Of a stretch of DNA of 64,000 nucleotides, positions 62,301-64,000 are shown piece by piece. This DNA comes from Haloplanus salinus (GTDB taxonomy: Archaea > Halobacteriota > Halobacteria > Halobacteriales > Haloferacaceae). The notes below the pieces were generated by a model, which saw nothing but the letters and a program-made list of their open reading frames with translations, was not told where the DNA came from and searched no databases. The position numbers and the translations under genes are program-made. Location of the stretch: the NCBI RefSeq assembly GCF_003336245.1, contig NZ_QPHM01000001.1:1550001-1614000 (forward strand), in the 5' to 3' direction. How positions within the stretch are numbered: the first letter of the stretch is position 1; each line of letters starts with the position of its first letter.

Positions 62301-63092
62301 ATGGACCACGACCTGACCATCGACGAGAAGCGCGTCTACGCCGACCGGACGGGGGCCGACGAGGTGCTGGTCGCCGCCGACCAGGGCGTCGTCGTCGCGT
62401 CGCTCTCCGGCGACCGAGTGGGGGAGTTCGGGCTCGACCACCGGGCGGCCGTCCGCGACGTAGCCGCGGACGGCGACCGACGTGCCGTCGCCACCGACGC
62501 GGACGTACTGGTCGGGGACTACGCTCCGACCGACTTCGGCCCCGCCGTCGCCGTCGGCTTCGACGGCGATGCCCTCCTCGCGGCCGGGGCGGACGGTCGG
62601 ATCGCCCGCCTCGACGACGACTGGACGACGCTGGGCGAGGTGGAGACGCCCCGCGCCGTCGACGGTGGGATGGTCGCCGCCCAGAGCGGCGTCCACCAGG
62701 TCGTCGGCGACGGCCTCCGACGCGTCGGCCTCGACGGCGTCCACGACGTTCACGGGCGGGGGATGCCACTCGCGGCCACCGACGACGGCCTGTACCGACT
62801 TGGCAACGGGTGGATGGACGAACTCGACGGCGCGTTCGGCGTCGTGAGCGCGGATTCGGCCGACGAGCGAGCCCACGCCGCCGGCGACGGGGGACTGTTC
62901 GCCCGCGAGGCGGTGGGGGACTGGGCGGCCGTCGACGTGCCGACTGGCGACCGCGTCGTCGACGTAGCCTACACCGACGCGGCGACGGTGGCGGTGACGG
63001 CGACGGGAACGTTGCTGGCCGACGCGGGCGACGGCTGGCGGATCCGGGAACTGGGCGTGACCGGCGTCCGGCGGCTGGCGGTACAGGAGTAA
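62301..63092 (+). CDS. Beta-propeller-like haloarchaeal protein (HVO_0234 family)
   Basis: A 263-residue protein composed of short repeated strands: EVLVAADQGVVVASLSGDRV, GRIARLDDDWTTLGEVETPR, GLYRLGNGWMDELDGAFGVV and GTLLADAGDGWRIRELGVTG. Each block has the strand-turn-strand shape of propeller blades with a terminal aromatic-Asp motif. It matches my memory of the HVO_0234 family. A TATA-like GATAGTTTTT lies about 30 nt before ATG 62301. It may be a scaffold; no catalytic residue is evident. Confidence 0.75.
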   Translation: MDHDLTIDEKRVYADRTGADEVLVAADQGVVVASLSGDRVGEFGLDHRAAVRDVAADGDRRAVATDADVLVGDYAPTDFGPAVAVGFDGDALLAAGADGRIARLDDDWTTLGEVETPRAVDGGMVAAQSGVHQVVGDGLRRVGLDGVHDVHGRGMPLAATDDGLYRLGNGWMDELDGAFGVVSADSADERAHAAGDGGLFAREAVGDWAAVDVPTGDRVVDVAYTDAATVAVTATGTLLADAGDGWRIRELGVTGVRRLAVQE

Positions 63093-63129
63093 GGAAACGG
63101 TTTTCGGGGCGGCCGTCGACCGACTCCAC

Positions 63130-63981
63130 ATGATCGTACCCGGGACAGCCTCACAGGCCCTCGGCGCGGCCCTCGCCGCCGAGACGGGTGAAGAACTCGC
63201 CGCCGTGGACTACGATCGGTTCCCCGACGGCGAACGCATGGCGTCGGTGACCGTCGGTGGCGACCCCGACCGGGTGGTCATCGTCGCGTCGACGACCACC
63301 GACGCGGCCTACGTCGAACTCCTGCAGCTACAGGACGCCGTCCACGAGGCCGGCGTCGACCGGGTGGTGACCGTCCTGCCGTATATGCGCTACGGCCGCC
63401 AGGAGCGCGCCTTCGAGGCGGGCCAGCCCGTCTCGGCGCGGGCCGTCGCCCGCGCCGTCTCGACGGGAACGGATCGCGTGGTCCTCGTCGACCCGCACGA
63501 GGCGTCGGTCGCGGACTTCTTCGACGTGCCCTGCGACGTGGTCGGGGCCGCGGCGCGGCTGGCCGACCCGCTTCCAACCGACCTGACCGACCCGCTCTTT
63601 CTCTCGCCCGACGCCGGCGCCATCGACCTCGCCGAATCGGCGCGCGACGCCTACGGCCGCGGGAGCATCGACTACTTCGAGAAGGTCCGCCACTCCGGGA
63701 CGGACGTTGAGATCACGCCCAGCGACGCCGCCGTCGAGAGCCGGGACGTGGTCGTCGTCGACGACATCGTCGCCACCGGGTCGACGATGAGCGAGTCCAT
63801 CGCCGTCCTCAACGACCGTTCGGCCGCCGACGTGTACGTCACCTGCATCCACCCGCTGTTCGCCCGGAACGCGCGCACCAAACTCGAACGCGCCGGCGTG
63901 ACCGCCATCTACGCCACCGACACCATCGAGCGGGACGTGACCGCCACGTCCGTCGCGCCCGTCGTCGCCGACGCGCTGTGA
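63130..63981 (+). CDS. prs: Ribose-phosphate pyrophosphokinase (PRPP synthetase)
   Basis: Makes PRPP from ribose 5-phosphate and ATP, feeding purine, pyrimidine, histidine and salvage pathways. 283 residues, shorter than bacterial Prs, as usual in archaea. Motifs: VTVLPYMRYGRQERAFEAGQ (ATP loop), VDPHEASVADFF, and the PRPP-binding loop VVVVDDIVATGSTMSESIAV near residue 210. It serves HisI/A/B-linked synthesis and Upp encoded in the same window. It ends 19 bp before the window edge. Confidence 0.96.
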   Translation: MIVPGTASQALGAALAAETGEELAAVDYDRFPDGERMASVTVGGDPDRVVIVASTTTDAAYVELLQLQDAVHEAGVDRVVTVLPYMRYGRQERAFEAGQPVSARAVARAVSTGTDRVVLVDPHEASVADFFDVPCDVVGAAARLADPLPTDLTDPLFLSPDAGAIDLAESARDAYGRGSIDYFEKVRHSGTDVEITPSDAAVESRDVVVVDDIVATGSTMSESIAVLNDRSAADVYVTCIHPLFARNARTKLERAGVTAIYATDTIERDVTATSVAPVVADAL

Positions 63982-64000
63982 GGATGCCGCCCGACCCGTC

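Overview
The window is a stretch of a haloarchaeal (class Halobacteria) chromosome. It is very G+C rich with strong G/C preference at third codon positions. Its proteins are acidic (Asp/Glu-rich), and the genes are archaeal or haloarchaeal in type: twin-domain TatC, PCNA, TFB, RadA, Nmd3, RfcS, two-subunit glycine dehydrogenase, the halophilic 2Fe-2S ferredoxin and several haloarchaea-only small families. Promoters are archaeal TATA boxes about 25-30 nt from the start codon, which suggests many leaderless mRNAs. I cannot fix the genus.

1-9.5 kb: TatCt, a frameshifted glycerate 2-kinase next to an unusual enolase paralogue, a CopG-like regulator coupled to a preQ0/queuosine-precursor transporter, RlmE, two HTH regulators and PCNA. 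9.5-22.9 kb: an IS6-type insertion with its 8-bp target duplication, a TFB gene behind a 12-bp leader hairpin, a ribonucleotide-reductase remnant, SufU, an SQR/DUF1641 pair, RadA, the PspAB-HtpX envelope-stress pair, Nmd3, a DinG/XPD-like helicase and several small haloarchaeal genes. 23-36.8 kb: a one-strand metabolic block, LipA, 2-oxoacid dehydrogenase E1alpha-E1beta-E2, IlvA, GcvPA-GcvPB, GlyA, a soluble transducer and LpdA. LipA and LpdA can serve both the dehydrogenase complex and the glycine cleavage system, so glycine to serine to 2-oxoacid to acyl-CoA could run from this block. 36.8-47.1 kb: ferredoxin, prepilin peptidase, a TnpB element with one nonsense codon, HisI, HisA, HisB, GlmM, serine acetyltransferase, a 245-bp element made of two IS605-like hairpin ends, and a D-2-hydroxyacid dehydrogenase.

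47.16-49.74 kb is the most unusual region: a compact A+T-richer integrated element with a tyrosine recombinase, one small antisense-oriented gene and about 0.9 kb of highly structured non-coding DNA. It appears to sit inside the first codons of an ACT-domain regulator. The original promoter and the start codons for MFDEI remain stranded on the left, and the right end supplies a new TATA box and a substitute N-terminus (MADEFDRI), so the regulator stays expressed. The non-coding part holds nested inverted repeats and a compact candidate four-way-junction RNA.

49.7-64 kb: the ACT regulator, YigZ, Upp, then an rfcS gene carrying two inteins. One has a LAGLIDADG-type endonuclease. The other has NUMOD3-like motifs and a PD-(D/E)XK-like nuclease. 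AlaS, a hydrolase-fold protein without its serine nucleophile, a class I amidotransferase, a beta-propeller-like protein and PRPP synthetase follow.

Erosion is frequent: a frameshift in gckA, nonsense codons in tnpB and in a 44-codon gene, an IS-truncated winged-helix gene, an nrdJ tail and an internally deleted SDR. I found no rRNA, tRNA or CRISPR array.
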